This document shows, one piece after another, positions 26,737 through 35,978 of a DNA stretch of 64,000 nt (positions are counted from its first letter, which is position 1; every line of letters begins with the position of its first letter). The DNA comes from Chromatocurvus halotolerans (GTDB taxonomy: Bacteria > Pseudomonadota > Gammaproteobacteria > Pseudomonadales > Halieaceae). A program made the position numbers and the translations under genes. The stretch is from contig NZ_SLWX01000005.1 in the NCBI RefSeq assembly GCF_004340525.1, positions 124,001 through 188,000 on the forward strand. The letters run 5' to 3'. The notes below the pieces were generated by a model. That model worked only from the letters and a program-made list of their open reading frames with translations, was not told the DNA's origin and ran no database searches.

Positions 26737-28860
26737 ATGACCTACCACCGAACCCACAAGACCCTGCCGCTGCTCGCCGGCAGTGCTCTGCTGTGCAGCC
26801 TCTGCGCCGCACAGTCGTCGTCCGTTCTGCCGGAGATTGTTGTCACCGCCGAACTGCGCGAGACGTCCCTGCTCGATCAGGCGGCGAGCACCAGCGTCAC
26901 CGATGCCGACACCATCGCCGCCAGGGCCGCCCAGCATCTGGAGGAGATTCTGGCACTGGCCCCCAACGTCAACCTTTCCGGGGGCAGTTCCCGCGCGCGC
27001 TACTACCAGATTCGCGGTGTCGGGGAGCGCAGCCAGTTCGTTGAGCCGCTGAATCCCTCCGTCGGGCTGCTGATCAACGGTATCGACTTCAGCGGTCTCG
27101 GCGCCGCGGGCACCCTGTTCGATGCCGAACAGGTCGAGATACTGCGCGGTCCCCAGGGCACGCTGCACGGCGCCAATGCCCTGGCCGGGCTGATCAACAT
27201 CCGTACGGCGGCTCCACAGGCCGAGCACGCGGCGCGCGTTCGCGCCACGCTGGGGGATTACGGCGAGCGCACCGCCGGGGCGAGTGTCACCGGACCCCTT
27301 ATCGATGACACGCTGCTGTATCGCGCCTCGATCAACCAGCACCGCAGCGACGGCTACATCGAGAACGCCTTCCTGAACCGCGACGACACCAACAACCTGG
27401 ATGAGCTGTCGTCACAGGTTCACCTGCGCTGGCTGCCCGGCGCACGCCACGCCGTGGATCTGAACCTGATGCACATCGATATCGACAATGGCTACGACGC
27501 CTTCTCCCTCGACAATACCCGCACCACGCTGTCGGACCAGCCGGGACACGACCGGCAGCGCAGCAACGCCCTCGGCCTGTCCTGGAATATTGAGGGTGAG
27601 ACGATGCTCACCGAGCTCATGCTCACGCTGGCCGATACCGACACCGACTATGCCTTCGATGAAGACTGGAGCTTCGTCGGCATCGCACCCGGACTCGAAT
27701 ATTCTTCCTTCGACCGCTACCTGCGCGAGCGACGGAGCACCAGCGCCCAGCTGCGGCAGTCTTCCCTGCAGCCGCTGCGTATCGGCGAGCTGCAGGCAGA
27801 CTGGGTTGCCGGGCTGTACTATCTCGACGACGATGAATCGCTGCGCCGCCGCTACACCTACCTGGCAGAGGACTTCACCAGTGACTATCGGACGCAGACC
27901 ATCGCCGCCTACGCCCAGCTGGATACCGCGCTGACCGAACAGCTCACGCTGAGTACGGGACTGCGCCTCGCCCGGCGCGACATGGATTACACGGACAGCA
28001 ACAGCGTGCGCGCCAACCCGGAGAATACGCTCTGGGGTGGCAAGCTCGCGCTGGAATATCGCTACGGCGACGGTGGCCTGGTGTACGCCAGCGTTTCCCG
28101 GGGGTATCGCGCCAACGGCGTGAACGCCGGCGTCCTGTCCACCGATCCGCAGGCCCTGACCGAGGCCGGCGCCTCCGCGCTTGCCGGCAACGGATTTTAC
28201 GATGAGGAGCTGTTGTGGAACTATGAACTGGGGCACAAGGCACTGTTCCTCGATGGGCGCCTGTCCAGCCGTGTCGCTCTCTTCTACATGGACCGACGCG
28301 ACCAGCAGGCGCGCGGTTCGCTGGCACTGCCGCGGCCCGACGGCAGCACCGCGTTTATCGACTACACCGATAACGCCGCGTCAGGACGCAATATCGGGCT
28401 GGAGTGGGAGATGGACTGGCAGGTATCGGCACAGCTGCAGGTCTATGCAAGCCTTGGCCTGCTGGACGCCGAGTTCGACGACTACGTCAATGCGGCGGGG
28501 GAAGACCTGTCCGGCCGCGAGCAGGCGCACGCGCCCAATTACCAGTTCAGCACCGGTGCCACCTATCAGTTTGCAGACCGGTGGCAGCTGCGCGCGGAGA
28601 TCGAGGGCAGCGACAACTTCTATTTTTCCGATCGCCATAACGCCACGGCACGCTCGACAACGCTCGGGCACCTGCGTCTGGATTACCGCGCGCCGGCCTG
28701 GACGCTCGGTGTGTGGGTGCGCAACATCACCGACAGGGACTACTACGTGCGCGGCTTCGGCGCCTTCGGCAATGACCCGCGCAAGGGCTACGCGGTTGAA
28801 CCCTATTATCAGTTTGCGGCGCCGCGGCGCGTCGGCGTGACCGGCGAATACCGCTTCTGA
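26737..28860 (+). CDS. TonB-dependent outer-membrane receptor, probable thiamin or precursor uptake
   Basis: This 707-residue TonB receptor has a signal peptide (MTYHRTHKTLPLLAGSALL to CAAQ), a TonB box (PEIVVTAEL), and a plug domain with YYQIRGVGERSQ, then VEILRGPQGTLHGANALAG. A 22-strand barrel ends in VGVTGEYRF with the outer-membrane terminal Phe. I chose the ATG at 26737, 8 bases after GGGAG; a TTG six codons upstream is less likely. The TPP riboswitch just upstream makes thiamin, its phosphates or a precursor the likely ligand. Such THI-box-controlled TonB receptors have been predicted as thiamin transporters, but the exact ligand cannot be read here. The stop overlaps the next ATG by one base. 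Confidence 0.92.
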   Translation: MTYHRTHKTLPLLAGSALLCSLCAAQSSSVLPEIVVTAELRETSLLDQAASTSVTDADTIAARAAQHLEEILALAPNVNLSGGSSRARYYQIRGVGERSQFVEPLNPSVGLLINGIDFSGLGAAGTLFDAEQVEILRGPQGTLHGANALAGLINIRTAAPQAEHAARVRATLGDYGERTAGASVTGPLIDDTLLYRASINQHRSDGYIENAFLNRDDTNNLDELSSQVHLRWLPGARHAVDLNLMHIDIDNGYDAFSLDNTRTTLSDQPGHDRQRSNALGLSWNIEGETMLTELMLTLADTDTDYAFDEDWSFVGIAPGLEYSSFDRYLRERRSTSAQLRQSSLQPLRIGELQADWVAGLYYLDDDESLRRRYTYLAEDFTSDYRTQTIAAYAQLDTALTEQLTLSTGLRLARRDMDYTDSNSVRANPENTLWGGKLALEYRYGDGGLVYASVSRGYRANGVNAGVLSTDPQALTEAGASALAGNGFYDEELLWNYELGHKALFLDGRLSSRVALFYMDRRDQQARGSLALPRPDGSTAFIDYTDNAASGRNIGLEWEMDWQVSAQLQVYASLGLLDAEFDDYVNAAGEDLSGREQAHAPNYQFSTGATYQFADRWQLRAEIEGSDNFYFSDRHNATARSTTLGHLRLDYRAPAWTLGVWVRNITDRDYYVRGFGAFGNDPRKGYAVEPYYQFAAPRRVGVTGEYRF

Positions 28861-29795
28861 TGACGACGGCGCCCAAGCCCGCGAGCTCGCGCAGCGCTGT
28901 CCGCCTGCAGGCTGCACTGCAGGACAGCCTGAGGCTGGTCAACAAAAGGCGCGGCGACTGGTCTCCGGCGCCGGGTGCGGGCCCGGTGACTCTGGGCGGC
29001 CCCCTGTCGCCCGGCGGCACGAGCAACCACAGTTTTCGGGTTCACGCCGGCGACGAGACCCTGGTGCTGCGGATCGACGGCGTGAACCCGGCGCGCAACG
29101 CCATTCACCGGGACACGGAATTCCGTCTGCACGCCGCAGCGGCCGCCGCCGGTCTCGCACCGGCGCCGCGCTTCCATGATGCAGATGCCGGCGTGCTGCT
29201 GGTGGATTATCTCGAACCGGATAGCCTGCCGCCGCTCAGCCAACCCGCCGACGTCGCACAGCTGCTCAGGGCCATCCATTCCCTGCAGGTTGCCGACGCC
29301 CCCCGCCTGTCGCTAACGGCACGCGTGGCGCACTACGAAGCCTTGCTGCGCCCGCGCTGCGGCGCCGCGACCGGGATCCTTATGCAAGTAATTGCACCGC
29401 CCCTCAGGCAGGCCTGCCAGGCGCTCGATGCAGACGCCGCTGCCGGCGTGATCTGTCACAACGACCTCACCCCGGCCAACCGCCTGTATCACCGTGGCCG
29501 CCTGTACGCGCTGGACTGGGAATACGCGGCCTGCGGCAGTTGCTGGTTCGATCTGGCGGTTGCCAGCGAGGGGCCGTTCGCGGCGACGGCCTTGCTCCAG
29601 GCCTATCTGCAGCGACCGGTCAGCGTTGCGGAATCGGCGCTGTTCCGCGACGCCCGGCGCGTGGCGCGCTATCTCGAGCTGCTGTGGTTTGCCTGCAATG
29701 CGGCCATTGACGAGCCACAGCTGCAGGACGGCCTGCGCGATCTCAGTGCCCGCCTTGCCGATCCGACGCCGGCGGGAACCTGTCGTGCCATCTGA
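28860..29795 (+). CDS. Thiamine-kinase-like phosphotransferase (APH/choline kinase fold)
   Basis: The 311-residue protein has the aminoglycoside-phosphotransferase/choline-kinase fold. A glycine-rich loop (LGGPLSPGGTSNHSFRV) is followed by LVLRIDG with a catalytic-lobe position, the Brenner motif CHNDLTPANRLYH, and LDWEYAACGSCWFDLA in place of DFG. Its start overlaps the TonB-receptor stop by one base, so it is under TPP-riboswitch control. This makes thiamine kinase (ThiK, salvage of thiamine to thiamine monophosphate) the most likely function. Choline or ethanolamine kinase cannot be excluded from motifs alone. Confidence 0.75.
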   Translation: MTTAPKPASSRSAVRLQAALQDSLRLVNKRRGDWSPAPGAGPVTLGGPLSPGGTSNHSFRVHAGDETLVLRIDGVNPARNAIHRDTEFRLHAAAAAAGLAPAPRFHDADAGVLLVDYLEPDSLPPLSQPADVAQLLRAIHSLQVADAPRLSLTARVAHYEALLRPRCGAATGILMQVIAPPLRQACQALDADAAAGVICHNDLTPANRLYHRGRLYALDWEYAACGSCWFDLAVASEGPFAATALLQAYLQRPVSVAESALFRDARRVARYLELLWFACNAAIDEPQLQDGLRDLSARLADPTPAGTCRAI

Positions 29796-30699
29796 CGCTG
29801 CCCTGCGGGACTGGCATATTCTCGGCGCCGGTGCCATCGGCACCCTGTTCGCCCACCGACTTGCGAACGCCGGCTGCAGGGTGGTACTGCTGTCGCGGGG
29901 GGACGCTGAGGCGCGGCGAACCCTGACGCTGGACAGCGGTGGCCTCACACGGCAGCACACCTTCCCGATGTCGCCCCCGGGGGATCCCACGCCGATACCG
30001 CGACTGCTGGTGAGCACCAAGGCGGCCGCCGTCGACCCGGCCATCCACAGCATCTGTCATCGCCTGCAGGCTCACAGCACCGTGCTCGTTCTGGCCAATG
30101 GCATGGGCTTCGCCAGCGACCTTCCCCTCGGCCTCACCGCCTTTCGCGGCACCACCACTGACGGCGCCTGGCGGCATCCGGCAGGACACACAGTACAGGC
30201 CGGCAGCGGCACCACCCGCATCGGCCTGCCGGGTGTTGCCATGGCGCCTCCGGACTGGTTCCGCGACAGCTGGGGCAGGCTTCGGGATTGCCAGTGGGAC
30301 AACGCTGTCGAAACCACCCTGTGGCGCAAGCTGGCCATCAACTGTGTCATCAATCCCCTCACGGCGGCCTACCGCTGCCGCAACGGCGAGCTGGCCAGCG
30401 CCACCTATCGCCCCCTGCTCACCACCCTCTGCAGCGAAGTCTCCGCTGCCTGTCGCGCCGCCGGCAGGGACAGCGTCGCATCCTCGCTGCGGGAGGATGT
30501 CCTGGCGGTGATCCACAGCACGGCGCAGAACCGCTCCTCAATGCTGCAGGACGTGCTTGGGGGGCGACCCACCGAAATCGACTTCATCAACGGCTACCTT
30601 ATCGGGCATCCGGCGGTTACCGGACTGGAGCTGCCGCTGAACCGACGGTTGATCAGGGCCATCACGGCGGGGCAACAGCTTGAGGACACGTGGCCGTAA
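29785..30699 (+). CDS. panE: 2-dehydropantoate 2-reductase (ketopantoate reductase, PanE/ApbA family)
   Basis: The enzyme reduces ketopantoate to pantoate with NADPH for pantothenate/CoA synthesis. It begins at GTG 29785 with GGGAA 7 bases upstream, overlapping the kinase by 11 bases. An upstream ATG at 29494 lies in the kinase gene and is not used. The Rossmann motif ILGAGAIGTLFAHRLANAG opens the protein, STKAAAV follows, and the catalytic block WRKLAINCVINPLTA contains the essential Lys. NRSSMLQDVLGGRPTEIDFI supplies the Glu/Asp pair. Length is 304. Its presence in a TPP-controlled operon links pantothenate and thiamin supply; the ApbA name itself came from a thiamine phenotype. Confidence 0.85.
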   Translation: MPSDAALRDWHILGAGAIGTLFAHRLANAGCRVVLLSRGDAEARRTLTLDSGGLTRQHTFPMSPPGDPTPIPRLLVSTKAAAVDPAIHSICHRLQAHSTVLVLANGMGFASDLPLGLTAFRGTTTDGAWRHPAGHTVQAGSGTTRIGLPGVAMAPPDWFRDSWGRLRDCQWDNAVETTLWRKLAINCVINPLTAAYRCRNGELASATYRPLLTTLCSEVSAACRAAGRDSVASSLREDVLAVIHSTAQNRSSMLQDVLGGRPTEIDFINGYLIGHPAVTGLELPLNRRLIRAITAGQQLEDTWP

Positions 30700-30722
30700 T
30701 CGTTGCCCTGCGGCGCAACCCG

Positions 30723-32102
30723 TCACCGGGGAAGCGCAGTGACCACCAGGCTGTGAATGGCACTGCGCCAGGCCTCCAGTGACGCATCGGCATACAGCGG
30801 CACCCCGCCTCCGGCGGGAGACGCGTCTTTCTGCAGGGACAGCAGGCACAGACCCCGGCGACAGTCCAGTGCCAGGCGTAGACGGTGATCCGCCGCACAG
30901 GCCCTCTTTTGCGGCGTACGGCCGATGACGCGAGGTCCCGTGTCGCCGAGCAACCCCACCGTGCGCACCCGCGTCAGGTGTGTCTCAACGCCCTGGCGAA
31001 GCTCTGTCTGCAGCCAGTTGCGGCCGATATCGGCGCTGATGGTGGTGAGGCCATCAACGCGCAGCTGCGGTGCCTCCAGCTCCAGGCACGGTGACGGGCG
31101 CAGCCACCACGCGGCAATCCCCAGCGCCAGCGCAGATACGCCACCCAGCGCCGTCAGCAACGGTCGACGTGACGCCAGCGCCTGAATCCTGTCGGCGACG
31201 CGGCGGCCGGCGGATTCGCCGCCAAAGGCCGACAGCAGCGCCGGCGGCAGATCGTTACGGGTTTCACTGCGGTAAAACGCCCGGGTTTCCGAGCGCACCG
31301 GCGCGGAATCGCCGAGCGGTAGCGCCACCGCGACCGCGCGCAGCACCTGGCGCACAGCGTGCAGACTGTCCGGTCGGTAGCGCGGGTCCGGCGCCAGCAG
31401 AGCGCTGACCAGCGCATCCAGCTCCGCCGGAATATCGCCCTCGCCAAGGTGAGAGGACAGTGGCAGGAAGCGCCCTTCGCACATGGCCTGCTCACCGGCC
31501 TCACCCTCTGTAAAGGGTCGCACGCCGCTCACCATGTGGTAGATCAGTACGCCGAGGGCGAACATGTCCGAGGCGAAACACAGCGATTCGCCGCGGACAT
31601 GCTCCGGGGTGAGCGCACCCCTGCTGAAACCGACGGCGGTCGAGCCACCGTCAACCAGAGCAACGCCAAAGTCGGCGAGCATTGCCCGACCGCTGCGGGC
31701 GATAAGCACGTTGGCCGGCTTGATGTCGCCGTGTACGGTCTGGGACAGCCGCGCGGCCGCCAGCGCCGCCGCGATATCGGAGGCAATGAACAGCGCCGCC
31801 GCCAGCGACAGGCGCGTGTTGCGCAGCACCTCGCGCAGATCACAGCCGGGGACGTATTCCATGATGACTGCGAGATCATCGCCGGCCACCAGTACATCGT
31901 ACACGCGGGTGATACGGGGACTGTCCAGCCGCGCACTGCGCCGGGCCTCGCGCAGCGCCTGCCGGCGACTCTCGCGCTGGTCCGGCAGCCGATACAGCTT
32001 GATGGCCACCCGCCGCTTGAGCCGCGGGTCGTGACCGAGCAGCACGCGTCCCTGCCCGCCTTCTGCAATCTGACGCTGGATGCGGTAGCGGCCGATTTTC
32101 AA
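30723..32102 (-). CDS. Membrane Ser/Thr protein kinase with C-terminal extracytoplasmic domain
   Basis: This 459-residue Hanks-type kinase has the glycine-rich loop AEGGQGRV (13-20), the invariant Lys35 in VAIKLY, and Glu52 in helix C. The catalytic loop is HGDIKPAN (124-131, non-RD because Arg is Gly). DFG is at 144-146, the APE position reads TPE (165-167), and Asp179 lies in SDMFALG. A basic juxtamembrane stretch leads to one membrane span (about 316-334), then a domain of about 125 residues outside the cytoplasm with no recognised fold. It lies 33 bases downstream of the AmpD-FHA-sigma-54 activator gene on the same strand. FHA domains bind phosphothreonine, so that activator is a likely partner (inference). 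Confidence 0.9.
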   Translation of the reverse strand: MKIGRYRIQRQIAEGGQGRVLLGHDPRLKRRVAIKLYRLPDQRESRRQALREARRSARLDSPRITRVYDVLVAGDDLAVIMEYVPGCDLREVLRNTRLSLAAALFIASDIAAALAAARLSQTVHGDIKPANVLIARSGRAMLADFGVALVDGGSTAVGFSRGALTPEHVRGESLCFASDMFALGVLIYHMVSGVRPFTEGEAGEQAMCEGRFLPLSSHLGEGDIPAELDALVSALLAPDPRYRPDSLHAVRQVLRAVAVALPLGDSAPVRSETRAFYRSETRNDLPPALLSAFGGESAGRRVADRIQALASRRPLLTALGGVSALALGIAAWWLRPSPCLELEAPQLRVDGLTTISADIGRNWLQTELRQGVETHLTRVRTVGLLGDTGPRVIGRTPQKRACAADHRLRLALDCRRGLCLLSLQKDASPAGGGVPLYADASLEAWRSAIHSLVVTALPR

Positions 32103-32135
32103 GGCCAGCTCCCTGCCCGCGGACAGCCGCCCGCG

Positions 32136-34412
32136 TCAGTCATCGGAGCCCGGTGAGCTGGCCCTCTCGGCCAGTGCCTGTACGTCCTTGAGCCGCGCAC
32201 GCAGGCCCGTGAACGACACGCGCAAGGCCCTGGCAGCGCGGCGCGAGTCGCCACCGTGAGCGGCAAGCGCATCGCGCAGTTCCTCCAGCGACAGATCACT
32301 CGCCAGGCGGTAATCCGGAGACTCGTGCACCCGTCGGTACACCGACTGACGGGACACGCCGAGCTTGCGGGCAACGCGGGCAACCTCGTAATCACCGGCT
32401 TCCCACACGGCGGCAAAGTCTGCCTCGCTGATCTCGTTCAGGGGCCGCTCCGGTCGCCTGCCCGCCCCGATGGCCGGCGATTCCCGGGCGTCCTCCGCGC
32501 CGGCGCTATCCAGAAGCCGGTCGACCAGCTCGGCGGGTAGCTGCATGTCCCGATCCGCGGAGATCGCTACCTGACGCAGGGTATTGACCAGTTCCCTGAC
32601 ATTGCCCGGCCAGTCGTGGGCCAGCAGCAGGTCGAACAGCGCTGCGCAGCGACCCACCGCCAGGGGACTGTCTGCCAACAGGCACCAGAGGTCTTCGCCG
32701 CGGGATTCCTGCAGCGCCAGCGCCAGGTAATGCGCGGCGAGCAGGCCAATGTCCTCCGGGTGCTCGCACAGCGGCAGCAGGCGGATTTCCACGGCGCCCA
32801 GGCGATGGCGCAGCGCGGCGCGAAAGTCCGCCCCGTCTTCATCGATCGGGGTATCCGTCGCGGAAATGATGCGCGCATCGAAAGGGCGGATATCGCCGCC
32901 CACTACCTGCACCTCGCGCTGCTCCAGCGCGCGCAGCAGCTGCGGCTGCAGCACCAGGGGGGCATCGCCGATTTCATCCAGAAACAGGGTGCCGCCGTCG
33001 GCCTGCTCGAAGTAGCCCATCCGACGATCCGTAGCGCCGGTAAACGCGCCGCGCGCGGAGCCGAACAGTGTTGCCGCGGAAAGTTCAGCGGGTATGGCCG
33101 CCATATTCACCGCCACCATGGGCGAGGTCGCACGCCGGCTCTGCGCGTGGATGGAGCGGGCCAGCAGGTCCTTGCCGGTTCCGGTGGGTCCGAGCAGCAG
33201 CACGTCGCTGTCAATCGCGGCGGCGCGCGCCACCTGCTGCGCCAGCGATCGGGTGTAGGCGCTGCTGCCCAGCATGCCTTCCACCGTGGAGCATTCCGCC
33301 GTAACGCTCGAGACCGGCTCGAGGCGCATCAGCAGGACCACGCTGTGGGCGAGCATGAGCCTCACACCGGCGCGCAGGCGTACCGCGTCAATGACCACGT
33401 GATCAAAGACATCGCGCCCGTCCACGCACAGCCGACTGCTTCCCTGCAGGCGCGCTACCTGCCACTGCAGCCCGCCACCGGTAATCCGTATGGCGCGGCG
33501 ACTGACGTGCGGATCGAGGAGCGCGCGAGCGGGGTCACTGCCTGGCAGACTGAAGGTCGGGGCGTCCCGCCCCAGCGTGATGGCGTTGTCGGATCGGCGC
33601 AGCGGACATTCAGCGCGCGTGCCGATGAGCTCGCGAACCGGGTGGAAGGCGACGGTGAACGCCAGTCGCTCGTCGCGACTGCCACCGCTCAGCGATATAC
33701 GCCCCGGCCCGGTGACGGTATCGCTTCCCCCGTGATCCAGCTGTGCATTCATGCCCTGCATGCCCCCACGCAGCCCTGTCCCGGCCAGCCTAGCAGAAGG
33801 CGCCGCACCCGGTGGACAAGTGATCGCATCTGATGACGCGGCAGCAGCCGGACCGAGCCCCCGGGCGGCGAGGTCACGATGCAGCCTTGCCCAGTCGAAG
33901 GCGGGGCCGGGGTCGGTCTTGCGGCCGGGCGCGATATCGCTGTGACCGACAATGGCCTCCACAGACAGCTGTGGGTATGCCGCAAGCAGCGCCGGTATCA
34001 GGGCGGACAGCGCGTGATACTGGGCATCGCTGTAGGGCGTCGTGTCCGTGCCCTCCAGCTCAATGCCGATGCTGAAATCGTTGCAGGCCTCGCGGCCCTG
34101 AAAGCACGACACACCCGCGTGCCACGCACGCTGGTCACAGTTGACGAACTGGGTGATCGCTCCCTCGCGGTCCACGAGGAAATGGGCGGACACCTGCACG
34201 CCCGCGATATTGGCAAACCAGGGATGCGCCGAGGTCTCCAGCGCATTGCAGAAAAAGGACTCGATGCAGCCGTTGCCGAACTCGCCGGGTGGCAGCGAAA
34301 TATTGTGCAGCACGAGAAGCTCCGGCACACAGCCCGGGGGCCGAGCATTGCAGTTCGGCGATGGACACCAGCGCGCCTGCGGCACAAGCCCTCCGTCTAC
34401 CCTGAGCGTCAT
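32136..34412 (-). CDS. AmpD amidase fused to FHA-like domain and sigma-54 activator
   Basis: One open frame of 758 residues. Residues 1-186 form an AmpD-type N-acetylmuramyl-L-alanine amidase with His36, Glu118, His157, Lys165 and Asp167 at the zinc and catalytic positions. A linker (187-220) leads to an FHA-like segment (about 270-365, GRDAPTF and DPHVSRRA, with the usual SRxH His lost). The AAA+ sigma-54 domain follows (about 380-615: GPTGTGKD 408-415, GAFTGA 455-460, GTLFLDEIGD 474-483, GNVREL 603-608). Two helix-turn-helix-like segments close it (about 675-695 and 708-745). There is no stop or frameshift between amidase and activator; internal ATGs at 33761 and 33752 could give a separate activator. 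It is divergent from nadC, as in pseudomonads, and precedes the kinase. Confidence 0.85.
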   Translation of the reverse strand: MTLRVDGGLVPQARWCPSPNCNARPPGCVPELLVLHNISLPPGEFGNGCIESFFCNALETSAHPWFANIAGVQVSAHFLVDREGAITQFVNCDQRAWHAGVSCFQGREACNDFSIGIELEGTDTTPYSDAQYHALSALIPALLAAYPQLSVEAIVGHSDIAPGRKTDPGPAFDWARLHRDLAARGLGPAAAASSDAITCPPGAAPSARLAGTGLRGGMQGMNAQLDHGGSDTVTGPGRISLSGGSRDERLAFTVAFHPVRELIGTRAECPLRRSDNAITLGRDAPTFSLPGSDPARALLDPHVSRRAIRITGGGLQWQVARLQGSSRLCVDGRDVFDHVVIDAVRLRAGVRLMLAHSVVLLMRLEPVSSVTAECSTVEGMLGSSAYTRSLAQQVARAAAIDSDVLLLGPTGTGKDLLARSIHAQSRRATSPMVAVNMAAIPAELSAATLFGSARGAFTGATDRRMGYFEQADGGTLFLDEIGDAPLVLQPQLLRALEQREVQVVGGDIRPFDARIISATDTPIDEDGADFRAALRHRLGAVEIRLLPLCEHPEDIGLLAAHYLALALQESRGEDLWCLLADSPLAVGRCAALFDLLLAHDWPGNVRELVNTLRQVAISADRDMQLPAELVDRLLDSAGAEDARESPAIGAGRRPERPLNEISEADFAAVWEAGDYEVARVARKLGVSRQSVYRRVHESPDYRLASDLSLEELRDALAAHGGDSRRAARALRVSFTGLRARLKDVQALAERASSPGSDD

Positions 34413-34470
34413 GCATGACTCCCCGGGGCTTCACATCCCCGCCGTCGCCAGGCCCGCCCTCGCTCACTGA

Positions 34471-35376
<906 letters not shown>

Positions 35377-35415
35377 GGGCGTTCGGCACTCAATTCACAG
35401 GGGCGCCCGGCACTC

Positions 35416-35439
35416 AAAAAAACTCCGCGGAGTTTTTTT
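35416..35439. terminator. Bidirectional intrinsic terminator between nadC and rraA
   Basis: A perfect 24-base palindrome consists of seven A, then ACTCCGCGGAGT-type stem sequence, then seven T (35433-35439). Read from either strand, it is a GC-rich stem followed by a U-tract, so it can end both nadC (plus) and rraA (minus), which converge on it. Confidence 0.87.
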
Positions 35440-35486
35440 CAGCGCCGGCAAGCGCGTCATCTCGAACACAGGCCAACCGGCGCAGG

Positions 35487-35978
35487 TCACACGGACAGTG
35501 CCATCGCGCTACAGATCACTCCATTGTTGTCCGCATAGATAAACGCGCCCGGCTCAATCAGCACGCCGCCAACCGCAATCGCAATATCCCGCTGCCCTTC
35601 CCCGCGCTTTTCGCCGCGTCTGGGACAGCAGCCCAGCGCCTTGATGCCAATGGCCATGACCGCCAGTTCATCCACGTCGCGAACGGCCCCGACAATCACG
35701 AAACCCGACCAGCCATTGTCAAGCGCTGTCCCCGCCAGCATGTCGCCCACCACGGCCCGGCGCAGGGAGCCACCGGCGTCAACCACCAGCACCCGGCCCT
35801 CTCCTGGCTCTGCCACGGCCGCCTTCAAAAGCGTGTTGTCCTCGTGGCACTTTATCGTAACCGCCGGCCCCGAAAAGCTCGACACCGCGCCAAAGTTGCG
35901 CCACTGCAGCTCCAGGGCCTGCGCCTGCGGATACTCATCCGTGAGGTCCGGCGTGCTGATGGTCCCCACGCCAGTCAC
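35487..35978 (-). CDS. rraA: RraA-family protein (regulator of RNase E activity or 4-hydroxy-4-methyl-2-oxoglutarate aldolase)
   Basis: The family comprises ring-shaped trimers. E. coli RraA inhibits RNase E, while other members are class II aldolases. The signature STPDLTDEY opens the protein, and FSGPAVTIKCHEDN, GRVLVVDAGGSLRRAVVGD, and GFVIVGAVRDVDEL follow; the last two carry the metal/aldolase motif GxxxRD. I chose GTG at 35978, which overlaps the upstream acyl-CoA dehydrogenase stop by 4 bases (GTGA), with GAGG 7 bases upstream. Length is 163. Length and sequence are close to E. coli RraA, but aldolase activity remains possible. Confidence 0.85.
   Translation of the reverse strand: MTGVGTISTPDLTDEYPQAQALELQWRNFGAVSSFSGPAVTIKCHEDNTLLKAAVAEPGEGRVLVVDAGGSLRRAVVGDMLAGTALDNGWSGFVIVGAVRDVDELAVMAIGIKALGCCPRRGEKRGEGQRDIAIAVGGVLIEPGAFIYADNNGVICSAMALSV

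Noticed and set aside
33753-34412. A frameshift or stop separating ampD from the sigma-54 activator
   Set aside because: The translation stays in one frame through residues 187-220 with no stop codon; only an alternative internal start remains possible, and that is stated in the entry.
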